64,000 bases of DNA from Pseudomonas hygromyciniae. Lineage in GTDB: Bacteria; Pseudomonadota; Gammaproteobacteria; Pseudomonadales; Pseudomonadaceae. Below, in pieces: positions 53,411 through 63,172 of the stretch (the first letter of the stretch is position 1; every line of letters begins with the position of its first letter). The DNA lies in the NCBI RefSeq assembly GCF_016925675.1, contig NZ_CP070506.1, positions 494,501 to 558,500 of the forward strand, in the 5' to 3' direction. The translations under genes and the position numbers were made by a program. The notes beneath the pieces were generated by a model that saw only the letters and a list, made by a program, of their open reading frames with translations, was not told where the DNA came from and made no database searches.

Positions 53411-55315
53411 ATGGCCACTCCCAGCGCTAGCTCTTATAACGCCGACGCCATCGAAGTCCTCTCGGGCCTCGACCCGGTGCGCAAACGCCCCGGCATGTAC
53501 ACCGACACCAGTCGGCCGAACCACCTTGCCCAGGAAGTCATCGACAACAGCGTCGACGAAGCCTTGGCCGGGCACGCCAAGTCGGTCCAGGTCATTTTGC
53601 ACGCCGACCATTCCCTGGAAGTGTCCGACGACGGGCGCGGCATGCCGGTGGACATCCACCCCGAAGAAGGGGTGTCGGGTGTCGAGCTGATCCTCACCAA
53701 GCTTCACGCCGGCGGCAAGTTTTCCAACAAGAACTACCAATTCTCCGGCGGCTTGCACGGTGTGGGTATTTCCGTGGTCAACGCCCTGTCCACGCAGGTG
53801 CGGGTCAAGGTCAAGCGCGACGGCAACGAATACCAGATGACCTTCGCCGATGGCTACAAGGCCACCGAGCTGGAAGTGGTCGGCACTGTCGGCAAGCGCA
53901 ATACCGGGACCAGCGTGTACTTCGCGCCGGATCCGAAATACTTCGATTCCCCGAAATTCTCCATCAGCCGCCTCAAGCACGTACTCAAGGCCAAGGCCGT
54001 GTTGTGCCCGGGCTTGCTGGTCAGTTTTGAAGACAAAGGCACCGGCGAAAAGGTCGAGTGGCACTACGAAGACGGCCTGCGCTCCTATCTGGAAGACTCG
54101 GTCAGCGACTTCGAACGCCTGCCCAACGAGCCCTTCTGCGGCAGCCTGGCCGGTAACAAGGAGGCCGTGGACTGGGCCTTGCTGTGGTTGCCCGAGGGTG
54201 GCGACAGCGTCCAGGAAAGCTACGTCAACCTGATCCCCACCGCCCAGGGCGGCACCCACGTCAACGGTCTGCGCCAGGGCCTGCTGGATGCCATGCGCGA
54301 ATTCTGTGAGTACCGCAGCCTGTTGCCGCGGGGCGTGAAGCTGGCGCCGGAAGACGTCTGGGAGCGCATCGCCTTCGTTCTGTCGATGAAAATGCAGGAG
54401 CCGCAATTCTCCGGCCAGACCAAGGAACGCCTGTCGTCCCGCGAGGCGGCGGCGTTTGTCTCGGGTGTGGTCAAGGACGCGTTCAGCCTCTGGCTCAACG
54501 AGCATCCGGAACTGGGCCTGGCCTTGGCGGAGCTGGCGATCAACAACGCCGGCCGTCGGCTCAAGGCCAGCAAAAAGGTCGAGCGCAAGCGCATTACCCA
54601 AGGCCCGGCATTGCCCGGCAAGCTGGCGGACTGCGCCGGGCAGGACCCGATGCGCTCCGAGCTGTTCCTGGTGGAAGGTGATTCTGCCGGCGGTTCGGCC
54701 AAGCAGGCACGGGACAAGGAGTTCCAGGCGATCCTGCCGCTGCGTGGCAAGATCCTCAATACCTGGGAAGTCGATGGCAGCGAAGTCCTGGCCAGCCAGG
54801 AAGTGCACAATATCGCCGTGGCCATTGGCGTCGATCCAGGCGCCGAGGACATGAGCCAGTTGCGCTACGGCAAGATCTGCATCCTCGCCGACGCCGACTC
54901 CGACGGCTTGCACATTGCTACCTTGCTCTGCGCATTGTTCGTTCAGCATTTCCGCCCGCTGGTGGATGCCGGGCACGTCTACGTGGCGATGCCGCCGCTG
55001 TACCGTATCGACCTGGGCAAAGAAATCTACTACGCCTTGGACGAAGCCGAGCGCGACGGCATCCTTGATCGCCTGGTGGCCGAGAAGAAACGTGGCAAGC
55101 CGCAAGTCACCCGATTCAAGGGCCTGGGTGAAATGAACCCACCGCAACTGCGGGAAACCACCATGGACCCGAACACCCGGCGCCTGGTGCAGTTGACCCT
55201 GGAAGACTACGCCGCCACCTCGGAAATGATGGACATGTTGCTGGCCAAGAAGCGCGCTGGCGACCGCAAGGCCTGGCTGGAGTCCAAAGGCAACCTGGCC
55301 GAGGTATTGGGCTGA
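53411..55315 (+). CDS. parE: DNA topoisomerase IV subunit B
   Basis: A 634-residue GHKL ATPase subunit. ATP site: VIDNSVDEALAG, DDGRGMPVDIHP and GGLHGVGISVVNALS. Toprim: LFLVEGDSAGGSAKQARDKE (about 415-434) and ILADADSDGLHI. Length typical. It opens a tightly coupled group parE, esterase-like, protease-like, parC (all TGATG or GTGA joins). Confidence 0.97.
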   Translation: MATPSASSYNADAIEVLSGLDPVRKRPGMYTDTSRPNHLAQEVIDNSVDEALAGHAKSVQVILHADHSLEVSDDGRGMPVDIHPEEGVSGVELILTKLHAGGKFSNKNYQFSGGLHGVGISVVNALSTQVRVKVKRDGNEYQMTFADGYKATELEVVGTVGKRNTGTSVYFAPDPKYFDSPKFSISRLKHVLKAKAVLCPGLLVSFEDKGTGEKVEWHYEDGLRSYLEDSVSDFERLPNEPFCGSLAGNKEAVDWALLWLPEGGDSVQESYVNLIPTAQGGTHVNGLRQGLLDAMREFCEYRSLLPRGVKLAPEDVWERIAFVLSMKMQEPQFSGQTKERLSSREAAAFVSGVVKDAFSLWLNEHPELGLALAELAINNAGRRLKASKKVERKRITQGPALPGKLADCAGQDPMRSELFLVEGDSAGGSAKQARDKEFQAILPLRGKILNTWEVDGSEVLASQEVHNIAVAIGVDPGAEDMSQLRYGKICILADADSDGLHIATLLCALFVQHFRPLVDAGHVYVAMPPLYRIDLGKEIYYALDEAERDGILDRLVAEKKRGKPQVTRFKGLGEMNPPQLRETTMDPNTRRLVQLTLEDYAATSEMMDMLLAKKRAGDRKAWLESKGNLAEVLG

Positions 55316-56310
55316 TGCGCAGCGGTTTCGCCCTGGCGATACTGTTGTTGAGTGGGTTGGCAGCGACCCAGGTCGTGGCCCAGCCTGCGGCCGAGCTCAA
55401 ATTGCTGTCCGAACACCCGGTAGACGGCATGCGCGGCGGCAACCTGTCGGGCCTGGCCTTGTGTGGCAAGGAGTTGTGGACGGTCTCTGACCGCGACGAC
55501 GACCAGATCTACCGCCTCGATACCCGCGCCGACACCTGGCAGGCCGAGACGGTAAAGATCGATGTGCCGCCGGTGCCTGAATCGGGCCTGCCCTGGGGCT
55601 TGCGCGCACGCACCACGGCGGCGTCGGTGATTCGCGGCGGTGACCTGGATTTTGAAGGCATCAGCTGTGACGCCGCGGGTAATCGCTATATCGTCAGCGA
55701 AGCCCACGCGGCGGTGCTGCAGGTGCCGGCAAGCGGCGATCCAGAGTGGCTGAAGATTGCCCCTGGCATGGTTCGCGAGGCGCGGGCCAGTGGTCTGTTG
55801 CTGCACTTCAATGCCTTGTTTGAAGGCTTGGCGGTCAACCCCGAGGGCAATCAGATCTGGCTGGCGGCCGAACGTGAGCGGCGCGGGCTGATTTCGATCA
55901 GGCGCGGGCAGAGCGTTTGGGATTGTGATGGTCCGTGTGTACTGTTGAGCGAAGCCGGCCAGGAAATGCAGCCGGCGCAGTTTCCGGGAGCCAAGGCGGT
56001 GTCCAAGGACTTTGCCGACCTGGCGCTGTTCAATGGCAAGCTGTTTACCTTGGAGCGCAATGCGTTCCAGATCTGCCGGCGCGACAGCGTAACGGCCAAA
56101 GTCGAGCTGTGCTGGTCGTATGCCGATGAGGCATTGCTGCCAAATCGACGTTACTCCCAGAGTTATGGTCTGGCGGAAGCCTTGCTGATTGACGCCGACG
56201 GAGCCTGGATTGGCATCGACAACAATTTCGGCGCCCGGGCCGACGGTGAAAAACGCCCGATGGTCTATCGTTTTGCCGCTCCGGCCGGTGGCTGGAGCGC
56301 CCAGCCGTGA
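55315..56310 (+). CDS. Secreted phytase-like esterase (beta-propeller)
   Basis: A 331-residue protein with signal peptide (cut near VVAQPAAE). Matches the esterase-like activity of phytase family: GNLSGLALCGKELWTVSDRDDD near the start, DLDFEGISCDAAGNRYIVSE and FEGLAVNPEGNQIWLAAE as repeated blade motifs. Periplasmic. Role unknown. Starts on the parE stop (TGATG). Confidence 0.8.
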   Translation: MRSGFALAILLLSGLAATQVVAQPAAELKLLSEHPVDGMRGGNLSGLALCGKELWTVSDRDDDQIYRLDTRADTWQAETVKIDVPPVPESGLPWGLRARTTAASVIRGGDLDFEGISCDAAGNRYIVSEAHAAVLQVPASGDPEWLKIAPGMVREARASGLLLHFNALFEGLAVNPEGNQIWLAAERERRGLISIRRGQSVWDCDGPCVLLSEAGQEMQPAQFPGAKAVSKDFADLALFNGKLFTLERNAFQICRRDSVTAKVELCWSYADEALLPNRRYSQSYGLAEALLIDADGAWIGIDNNFGARADGEKRPMVYRFAAPAGGWSAQP

Positions 56311-56828
56311 GTACGCAGCCGCCTGGCAAGCGCGCCGGACGCCTATTGATGTTCGTGGCGTGGGGCGCCGGGCTGTTTCTGGCAACACGGTTTTTTGGGC
56401 AATGGGAAGCGCGTCAGGAAAATCCCAACGCCGTAGTTACCTCGCAGCAACACGCGGGTTATATAGAAGTGAAACTGGTCGGCAACGGCCAGGGGCATTT
56501 TGTCGCCACTGGCCAGATCAACGGCCAGCCGGTGGATTTCATGCTCGATACCGGTGCCACCGACGTGGCGGTACCGGCCGAGTTGGCCGAACGCCTGGGG
56601 CTCAAACGCGGTTTGCCGGTGACCTTGAGCACCGCCAACGGCCGCAGCCAGGGCTATCGCACCCACCTCGACCGCCTGCAGTTGGGCGATATCGTCCTGC
56701 AGGACGTACGCGCCCTGGTGGCGCCGGGCCTGGGTGGCGAGCAAGTGCTGTTGGGCATGAGCGCATTGAAACAACTTGAATTTACCCAGCGCGGCGGCAC
56801 CATGCTGCTGCGCCAGACCAGACAATGA
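56307..56828 (+). CDS. Retropepsin-like aspartic protease (clan AA)
   Basis: A 173-residue protein with one N-terminal membrane segment ([20 protein letters not shown]) and a single retropepsin domain: the catalytic Asp is in [20 protein letters not shown] (about residues 76-95). Retropepsins act as dimers, so this is probably an inner-membrane-anchored periplasmic protease. GTG start at 56307 overlaps the prior stop. Target unknown. Confidence 0.88.
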   Translation: MSTQPPGKRAGRLLMFVAWGAGLFLATRFFGQWEARQENPNAVVTSQQHAGYIEVKLVGNGQGHFVATGQINGQPVDFMLDTGATDVAVPAELAERLGLKRGLPVTLSTANGRSQGYRTHLDRLQLGDIVLQDVRALVAPGLGGEQVLLGMSALKQLEFTQRGGTMLLRQTRQ

Positions 56829-56838
56829 TGAGGCCCGC

Positions 56839-59103
56839 ATGAGTGACATCCTTGCAGACAGCTTAGACGGCGTAGAGCGCCGGTCGCTGGCTGACTTCAC
56901 CGAAAATGCCTACCTCAACTACTCCATGTACGTGATCATGGACCGTGCCCTGCCGCATATCGGCGATGGCCTGAAACCGGTACAGCGGCGCATTATCTAC
57001 GCCATGAGTGAGTTGGGCCTGGACGCGGATTCCAAGCACAAGAAGTCGGCGCGTACCGTTGGTGACGTGCTCGGCAAGTTCCACCCCCACGGCGACTCGG
57101 CGTGCTACGAAGCCATGGTGCTGATGGCCCAGCCGTTCAGCTACCGCTACACCCTGGTCGATGGTCAGGGCAACTGGGGTGCGCCGGATGATCCCAAGTC
57201 CTTCGCCGCCATGCGTTACACCGAGGCGCGGCTGTCGCGCTACTCCGAAGTACTGCTCAGCGAGCTGGGCCAGGGCACCGCAGACTGGGGCCCGAACTTC
57301 GACGGCACCCTCGACGAGCCGCTGGTCTTGCCGGCGCGCCTGCCCAATATCCTGCTTAACGGCACCACCGGCATCGCCGTGGGCATGGCCACCGACGTAC
57401 CGCCGCACAACCTGCGCGAAGTCGCCACCGCCTGCGTGCGTCTGCTCGATGAGCCCAAGGCCACGGTCGAGCAGCTGTGCGAGCATATCCAGGGCCCGGA
57501 TTACCCGACCGAAGCGGAAATCATCACGCCGCGCGCCGACCTGCTGAAAATGTACGAGACCGGCAAGGGCTCGGTGCGCATGCGTGCCGTGTACCACATC
57601 GAAGATGGCGACATCATCGTCACCGCCTTGCCGCACCAGGTCTCCGGCGCCAAAGTGCTGGAACAGATTGCTGCACTGATGCAGGCCAAGCCGTCGAAAT
57701 TGCCGCAAGTCGCTGACCTGCGTGACGAGTCCGACCACGAGAACCCTTGCCGCATCGTGATCATCCCGACCAATAGCCGGGTCGATCACGAAGTGCTGAT
57801 GCAGCATCTGTTTGCCAGCACCGAGCTGGAATCCAGCTACCGGGTCAACGTCAACATCATCGGTCTGGACGGCAAGCCGCAGCTGAAAAACCTGCGCAAC
57901 CTGCTGGTGGAGTGGCTGGAGTTCCGGGTCAATACCGTACGCCGCCGCCTGCAGTTCCGGTTGGACAAGGTCGAGCGTCGCCTGCACCTGTTGGACGGCT
58001 TGCTGATTGCCTACCTCAACCTGGATGAAGTGATCCACATCATCCGTACCGCCGAGCACCCGAAGGCCGAGTTGATCGCTCGTTTCCAACTGAGCGAAAT
58101 CCAGGCCGACTACATCCTCGATACCCGCCTGCGCCAGTTGGCGCGCTTGGAAGAAATGAAGCTGCGTGACGAGCAGGACGCGTTGCTCAAGGAACAAGCC
58201 AAGCTGCAAGCGCTGCTGGGTAGCGAAGCCAAGCTCAAGAAGCTGGTGCGCAGCGAGTTGATCAAAGATGCAGAGACCTATGGCGACGACCGCCGCTCGC
58301 CGATTGTCGAGCGTGCCGAGGCCAAGGCCCTGACCGAAACAGAGCTGTTGCCCAACGAGAAAATTACCGTCGTTCTGTCGGAAAAGGGTTGGGTTCGCTC
58401 CGCCAAGGGGCATGATATTGATGCCACTGGCTTGTCGTACAAAGCGGGGGATGGGTTCAAGACCGCCGCCGCCGGGCGTTCCAACCAGTTTGCGGTGTTT
58501 ATCGACTCCACGGGGCGTAGTTATTCGGTGCCGGCTCATACCCTGCCGTCTGCACGAGGCCAGGGCGAACCGTTGACCGGTCGCCTGGCGCCACCGCCAG
58601 GGGCAAGTTTTGAGTGTGTATTGCTGCCTGATGATGACTCGCTGTACGTCATCGCCTCCGACGCTGGTTACGGCTTCGTGGTCAAGGGCGAGGACTTGCA
58701 GGCCAAGAACAAGGCGGGCAAGGCCCTGTTGAGCTTGCCGAACAACGCCAAGGTGATCTTGCCTCGTCCGGTCGAGGACCGCGAAGGCAATTGGCTGGCA
58801 TCGGTGACCACCGAAGGGCGCTTGCTGGTGTTCAAGATCAGCGACCTGCCGCAGTTGGGCAAGGGCAAGGGCAACAAGATCATTGGTATTCCAGGGGAGC
58901 GGGTGGCCAGTCGCGAAGAGTACGTGACCGACATCGCAGTGATCCCGGAAGGCTCGACCCTGGTGCTGCAGGCCGGCAAGCGCACGTTGTCCCTGCGTCC
59001 CGACGACCTGGAGCACTACAAGGGCGAACGTGGACGCCGTGGGAATAAATTGCCCCGTGGCTTCCAGCGAGTGGATGCATTGCTGGTAGAAACACCCGCT
59101 TAA
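56839..59103 (+). CDS. parC: DNA topoisomerase IV subunit A
   Basis: A 754-residue cleavage subunit. Catalytic Tyr at about 127 (MRYTEARLS). The quinolone-determining region reads [13 protein letters not shown], with wild-type Ser87 and Glu91. C-terminal beta-pinwheel (about 500-740) follows. ATG at 56839 ([15 protein letters not shown]) is the usual start. Confidence 0.97.
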   Translation: MSDILADSLDGVERRSLADFTENAYLNYSMYVIMDRALPHIGDGLKPVQRRIIYAMSELGLDADSKHKKSARTVGDVLGKFHPHGDSACYEAMVLMAQPFSYRYTLVDGQGNWGAPDDPKSFAAMRYTEARLSRYSEVLLSELGQGTADWGPNFDGTLDEPLVLPARLPNILLNGTTGIAVGMATDVPPHNLREVATACVRLLDEPKATVEQLCEHIQGPDYPTEAEIITPRADLLKMYETGKGSVRMRAVYHIEDGDIIVTALPHQVSGAKVLEQIAALMQAKPSKLPQVADLRDESDHENPCRIVIIPTNSRVDHEVLMQHLFASTELESSYRVNVNIIGLDGKPQLKNLRNLLVEWLEFRVNTVRRRLQFRLDKVERRLHLLDGLLIAYLNLDEVIHIIRTAEHPKAELIARFQLSEIQADYILDTRLRQLARLEEMKLRDEQDALLKEQAKLQALLGSEAKLKKLVRSELIKDAETYGDDRRSPIVERAEAKALTETELLPNEKITVVLSEKGWVRSAKGHDIDATGLSYKAGDGFKTAAAGRSNQFAVFIDSTGRSYSVPAHTLPSARGQGEPLTGRLAPPPGASFECVLLPDDDSLYVIASDAGYGFVVKGEDLQAKNKAGKALLSLPNNAKVILPRPVEDREGNWLASVTTEGRLLVFKISDLPQLGKGKGNKIIGIPGERVASREEYVTDIAVIPEGSTLVLQAGKRTLSLRPDDLEHYKGERGRRGNKLPRGFQRVDALLVETPA

Positions 59104-59117
59104 AGCGATATAGAGCG

Positions 59118-59146
59118 CCCGATCTACGATTTAACGCGTAGATCGG
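59118..59146 (+). terminator. Hairpin after parC
   Basis: CCGATCTACG ... CGTAGATCGG, a 10-bp stem with 8-nt loop, 15 nt past the parC stop; no T-tract, so only a weak terminator candidate. Confidence 0.45.
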
Positions 59147-59276
59147 CGGTTTCGCGCTGGAGTCATGGCGCATATTCACGGATGATATGGCCTTTCCAGC
59201 GCCGGCGTGGCTGAGCGCGTATAGGTTATTTTTAGTATTACATTGTGGTTTGCCTTGTGGCAGCCACCTGGATGGG

Positions 59277-59987
59277 ATGATGACTGCTCCACGCCTTCCT
59301 TTATTTTTGATGCTCGCTGGCCTTTTGGGGTTGGCGGGTTGCACTACGCACCAACCGGTGTCGCTGTACCAGCTGGATAGCGGAAATCCGGCGCAACCAG
59401 CGCAAAGTGCTGGCATGGCGGTCTTGCTCGGGCCGGTAGTGGTTGCCGATTACCTGCAGCGTGAAACCCTGCTGCAACGCCAGGACGATGGCAGCCTGCA
59501 AGGCTCCATCGACGGCCGTTGGGCCGGTAGCTTGTCGTCGGATATCAACCAATTGATGCTGCGCCAGGTGGCCGGTCATCTGGACAGCCAGCGTGTGGTG
59601 CTGTCGCCGGCGCCCACCAGCTTTACGCCCGATGTGCAGGTATTGTTGACCATCACGCGCCTGGACTCCGGAGCTTCGCAGCCGGCCATCCTCGATGCGC
59701 AATGGCGCCTGATCGACCGCCGCGGCCAGGTGCGGGACAACCGCATCGTGCATCTGCAGGAACAGCATGCGGGCAGCACGGCCTCCCAGGTCCAGGCCCA
59801 GGGTGTGTTGTTGCAGCGTTTGGCAGAACAGCTGTCGGTAGCCCTCAAGCCGCTGGCCAACCAGCCACCGATTGCCGAGGTCCCGCGCAAACAGGCCCCG
59901 GCCCCCGCCAAGCCGGCGGCCCCGGAAAAGCCGAAGATCCCGATGGCTTCGCCGATTCGCACGGACATGGAAGTGTTCCGCTTCTGA
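59277..59987 (+). CDS. PqiC/YmbA-type ABC transport auxiliary lipoprotein (DUF330)
   Basis: A 236-residue outer-membrane lipoprotein: signal MMTAPRLPLFLMLAGLLGLAGC with lipobox GLAGC; then VSLYQLDSG, AVLLGPVVVADYLQRETLL and VQVLLTITRLDSGASQ, as in PqiC/DUF330. C-terminal Pro/Ala/Lys tail. ATG at 59277 or 59280. PqiC works with the MCE proteins PqiAB in lipid traffic, but no pqiAB is next to this gene, so the partner may be elsewhere. Confidence 0.85.
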   Translation: MMTAPRLPLFLMLAGLLGLAGCTTHQPVSLYQLDSGNPAQPAQSAGMAVLLGPVVVADYLQRETLLQRQDDGSLQGSIDGRWAGSLSSDINQLMLRQVAGHLDSQRVVLSPAPTSFTPDVQVLLTITRLDSGASQPAILDAQWRLIDRRGQVRDNRIVHLQEQHAGSTASQVQAQGVLLQRLAEQLSVALKPLANQPPIAEVPRKQAPAPAKPAAPEKPKIPMASPIRTDMEVFRF

Positions 59988-60000
59988 GGTAAAAGCCCCT

Positions 60001-60100
60001 TGTAGGAGCGAGCTTGCTCGCGAAAAACTCAAGGGCACCGCGCTCATTCAGGATAAGCGCGTTATCGTTGACGATCTTCGCGAGCAAGCTCGCTCCTATA
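60001..60100. repeat. REP doublet, GTAGGAGCGAGC class
   Basis: TGTAGGAGCGAGCTTGCTCG ... CGAGCAAGCTCGCTCCTATA. Middle has CGCGTTATCGTTGACGAT, related to the CGTTAACGATAACGCG middle of the element at 8737. Between the PqiC-like gene and the two-way terminator. Confidence 0.88.
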
Positions 60101-60110
60101 CAGAGCCAAT

Positions 60111-60148
60111 AAAAAGCCCACCCATGAGTGATCATGGGTGGGCTTTTT
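60111..60148. terminator. Bidirectional rho-independent terminator
   Basis: AAAAAGCCCACCCATGA-GTGA-TCATGGGTGGGCTTTTTG: 12-bp GC stem with A-run on one side and T-run on the other, serving the PqiC-like gene and the convergent AhpA-like gene. Confidence 0.93.
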
Positions 60149-60161
60149 GTTGGGGAAGGAT

Positions 60162-61694
60162 TCACCCCTTGTTGCGGGTCTCATGCATCCGCGCCAACTG
60201 GCGCTCCAGCATCGACGGATAAGGCTCCATCAACCGCTCGACACAGCACGCGCCTTCCGGGCTGGCAATCGGGCGGATGCGCGCGCGTTGGCGGATCAGT
60301 GCGTCGTCGCTGATCTTGCGCTCCACCAGCAGCAGGTTGCGGCTGTGTTGCGACAAGGCCAGGGCGTCCTGGGCGTTTTCGGTCAGCAGCAGATCGATCT
60401 GGCTCATGCCATACAGGTCGTCGCCCAACGTCAGGCCCAGTTGCAGTTGCAGGGTGATGCCGCTGTCAGCGACTTCAATTTGCAACGCATGGCCCAGGGC
60501 GCGCAGCAGCTCACCGCAGCAGATGGCATTGGTCAGGTAGTCTTCGCCACTGTCTTCGCTGTGGAACAGCATCAGCGTGCTGCCATCATTTAGGGTGTGC
60601 AGCTCGCTCTGGTACAGCGAAGCAGCCTGGTCGAGGCAGTCGCGGTAGCGTTCCAGCAACTCGGTCAGGCGGGCGCGGGGCAGGCGGCGCAATTGCTCCT
60701 GGGCACCCAGTTGCACGGCCAGTACGGCGCTGTGCTGTGGCTGGGTGTTCTGCGAGACCGCAGCCTTGGGTGCCGACAGCGGGGCAGGCGCGGACTCGTC
60801 GCGCAGGTCGGCAAACGGGTCGTCACCGTCCAGGCTGTCTTCGTCGGCCTTGATGGCTGTGCGCGGTACTGGCTTGAGGCCCGCGACCGGCGCCGACTCG
60901 TCGAAGCTCGGGTCACGCAGGTTGCGCACTTCAAACTCGGGTTCGTCGTCGTAATCGGCGTCGTCAAACTCCGGTTCAGGCTCGACTTGCTGCACCGCCG
61001 GTTCCGGGGCAAAGCTTGTGTGCAGCTGGCGGGCAAGGTCGCCGATCTCATCCTGGCGGTCGGTGGCCGGGGTATGTTCGTCGATATCGCGCAGCCAGAT
61101 ACGCAGTTGCATCAGGGGCGTGGAGATATGCCGGCCCAGGCGCAGGCTCAAGGCCAGGGCCAAGGCCAGCAGGATCGCGCTGAGGATGCCCATGCTTTGC
61201 AGGCTGATGGTCATCGGCTGCTGGAACTGTTGCATGTCCAGGCTGATGCGCAATTGGCCGGCCTTCACATCCTGAAACGTGATATTGCTCTGGTACAGGC
61301 CTTCGGCCTCACCCAGCAGGCCGTTTTTCGGGCGCTGCCCGGCTTCGGCCATGATCCGGTTGTCCACGCTGTAGATGGCGGCGTGGGCCACCAGCGGGTT
61401 CTTGGTCAGGTTGTTGAGCAGCACGTTGAGGCTGAGGATGTCATTGGACACCAACAGTTCGGTCGCCGACGTTGCGGTCTGGGTCGTCAAGCTTTCGCCC
61501 AGGGCGTCGGCTTGCTCGTGCATGGCCTGTTTGAACTGCAGCCCCATCACGCAGGCATAGATCACCAGGGCCAAGGCGACCAGGATCACGTTATGGCTGG
61601 CAATGCGTAATGCGATCGGTACACGGCGGTGGCGCAGTGCCCGGAAGATCAGCAGGAAGAAGTTATCGGTTTTTACTGGCGTGGGCCGGTTCAC
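60162..61694 (-). CDS. AhpA/YtjB-family membrane protein
   Basis: About 510 residues from GTG at 61694 (MNRPTPVKTDNFFLLI). One N-terminal membrane helix (NVILVALALVIYACVMG), a periplasmic domain (about 60-165), a second helix (MGILSAILLALALALSLRL), then HAMP-like and acidic Pro-rich linker (about 235-320). The C-terminal domain (about 330-480) is distantly like class III nucleotide cyclases (NDGSTLMLFHSEDSGEDY), but lacks clear catalytic residues. It is divergent from serB, as smp/ytjB is in E. coli. Function unknown; earlier names link it to haemolysin. Confidence 0.75.
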   Translation of the reverse strand: MNRPTPVKTDNFFLLIFRALRHRRVPIALRIASHNVILVALALVIYACVMGLQFKQAMHEQADALGESLTTQTATSATELLVSNDILSLNVLLNNLTKNPLVAHAAIYSVDNRIMAEAGQRPKNGLLGEAEGLYQSNITFQDVKAGQLRISLDMQQFQQPMTISLQSMGILSAILLALALALSLRLGRHISTPLMQLRIWLRDIDEHTPATDRQDEIGDLARQLHTSFAPEPAVQQVEPEPEFDDADYDDEPEFEVRNLRDPSFDESAPVAGLKPVPRTAIKADEDSLDGDDPFADLRDESAPAPLSAPKAAVSQNTQPQHSAVLAVQLGAQEQLRRLPRARLTELLERYRDCLDQAASLYQSELHTLNDGSTLMLFHSEDSGEDYLTNAICCGELLRALGHALQIEVADSGITLQLQLGLTLGDDLYGMSQIDLLLTENAQDALALSQHSRNLLLVERKISDDALIRQRARIRPIASPEGACCVERLMEPYPSMLERQLARMHETRNKG

Positions 61695-61827
61695 TTGCGC
61701 TCGGCTCTTGGTCCGTGAAGTTGACGCGCAGTATAGCGACAGGCCCAAGACCGGCAAAGCGCTGGCTGTGCCCGATGGTCACTGAAAGTGGGTAGAATGC
61801 GGTTTTTTTCCAGCCCGGGGGTGCGCT

Positions 61828-63039
61828 TTGCGCGAAATTGTCCTGATTAACATCACAGGTGAGGACCGTCCGGGTCTTACCGCAGCCATTACTGGTGTGC
61901 TCGCCCAGGGTGGTGTGACCATTCTCGACATCGGCCAGGCCGTGATCCACGACACCCTGTCGTTCGGCATCCTGGTCGAGATCCCGAGCACTGAGCAGGC
62001 CTCGTCCGTGCTCAAGGACATCCTGTTTACTGCCTACAAGCTGGATCAGCAGGTACGTTTCACCCCGGTTTCCGAAGAGGATTACCAGCATTGGGTGGCC
62101 GGCCAAGGCAAAAAACGCCATATCGTCACGCTGTTGACGCGCCGGGTGACCGCCGAACAATTGCAGCGGGTCAGTTCGATCACCGCGCAATATGGTCTGA
62201 ACATCGATCATATCGACCGTCTGTCGGGCCGCATGCCGCTGGACATGCCGGCGGACCAGGGCAAGGGCTGTATCGAATTCTCGGTGCGCGGTGAGCCAGC
62301 CGATCCGCAGGCATTGCGCGCCGAGTTCCTCAGCGTCGCCCAAGAGTTGAACGTCGATATCGCCTTTCAGGAAGACTCGCTGTTCCGTCGCAATCGCCGC
62401 CTGGCGGTATTCGACATGGACTCGACCCTGATCGAAGCCGAGGTCATCGACGAGTTGGCCAAGGCTGCGGGCGTTGGCGAGCAAGTTTCCGCGATCACCG
62501 AGCGCGCCATGGCGGGTGAGTTGGACTTTCGCGCCAGCTTCAAGGAGCGCCTGGCGCTGCTCAAGGGCCTGGACGTCAGCGTGCTGGATTCCATCGGCGC
62601 GTCCCTGCGCTTGACCGAAGGTGCCGAGACCCTGTTCGCCGAACTCAAGCGCCTGGGCTACAAGACGGCGATTCTGTCGGGCGGCTTTACCTACTTCGCC
62701 AAGCAATTGCAGGCCAAGCTGGGCATCGACTATGTGTTTGCCAACGAGCTGGAAGTGGTGGATGGCAAGGTGACGGGCGTGGCGGTCGAGCCGATTGTCG
62801 ACGCACAACGCAAAGCTGACTTGCTCAAGGAACTGGCGCACAAGGAAGGTTTGCGTCTGGAGCAGACCATTGCGGTCGGCGACGGTGCCAACGACTTGCC
62901 GATGCTGGCTATCGCCGGGTTGGGCGTGGCGTTCCGTGCCAAGCCGTTGGTCAAGCAATCGGCCAAGCAGGCGATTTCGACCTTGGGGTTGGACGGTGTG
63001 CTGTATCTGTTGGGCTTTCGCGACCGCGACGGCCAATAA
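61828..63039 (+). CDS. serB: Phosphoserine phosphatase SerB
   Basis: A 403-residue final enzyme of serine synthesis. Two N-terminal ACT domains (about 1-85 and 95-175) and a HAD phosphatase: nucleophile FDMDSTLIEAEVIDE (about 194-208), Thr/Ser motif ILSGGFTYF and VGDGANDLPML. TTG start at 61828; the next in-frame starts would cut the first ACT domain. G-rich stretch just upstream may serve as its ribosome site. Confidence 0.96.
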   Translation: MREIVLINITGEDRPGLTAAITGVLAQGGVTILDIGQAVIHDTLSFGILVEIPSTEQASSVLKDILFTAYKLDQQVRFTPVSEEDYQHWVAGQGKKRHIVTLLTRRVTAEQLQRVSSITAQYGLNIDHIDRLSGRMPLDMPADQGKGCIEFSVRGEPADPQALRAEFLSVAQELNVDIAFQEDSLFRRNRRLAVFDMDSTLIEAEVIDELAKAAGVGEQVSAITERAMAGELDFRASFKERLALLKGLDVSVLDSIGASLRLTEGAETLFAELKRLGYKTAILSGGFTYFAKQLQAKLGIDYVFANELEVVDGKVTGVAVEPIVDAQRKADLLKELAHKEGLRLEQTIAVGDGANDLPMLAIAGLGVAFRAKPLVKQSAKQAISTLGLDGVLYLLGFRDRDGQ

Positions 63040-63060
63040 CGACAGGAACGCGGTCAAAAA

Positions 63061-63150
63061 TGTGGGAGCGGGCTTGCTCGCGAAGGCGGTGTGTCAGTCA
63101 ACTAAGGTGTCTACTGTCACACCGCTTTCGCGAGCAGGCCCGCTCCCACA
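63061..63150. repeat. REP doublet
   Basis: TGTGGGAGCGGGCTTGCTCG and the inverted partner (GAGCAGGCCCGCTCCCACA, one changed base). Between the convergent serB and psd. Confidence 0.9.
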
Positions 63151-63172
63151 TTTGATTTTCGCTGTATTCGGA

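Noticed and set aside
57070..57130. Quinolone-resistance change in parC
   Set aside because: Ser87 and Glu91 are the sensitive-type residues.
56863..59016. 717-codon open frame antisense to parC
   Set aside because: Shadow of a firm gene.
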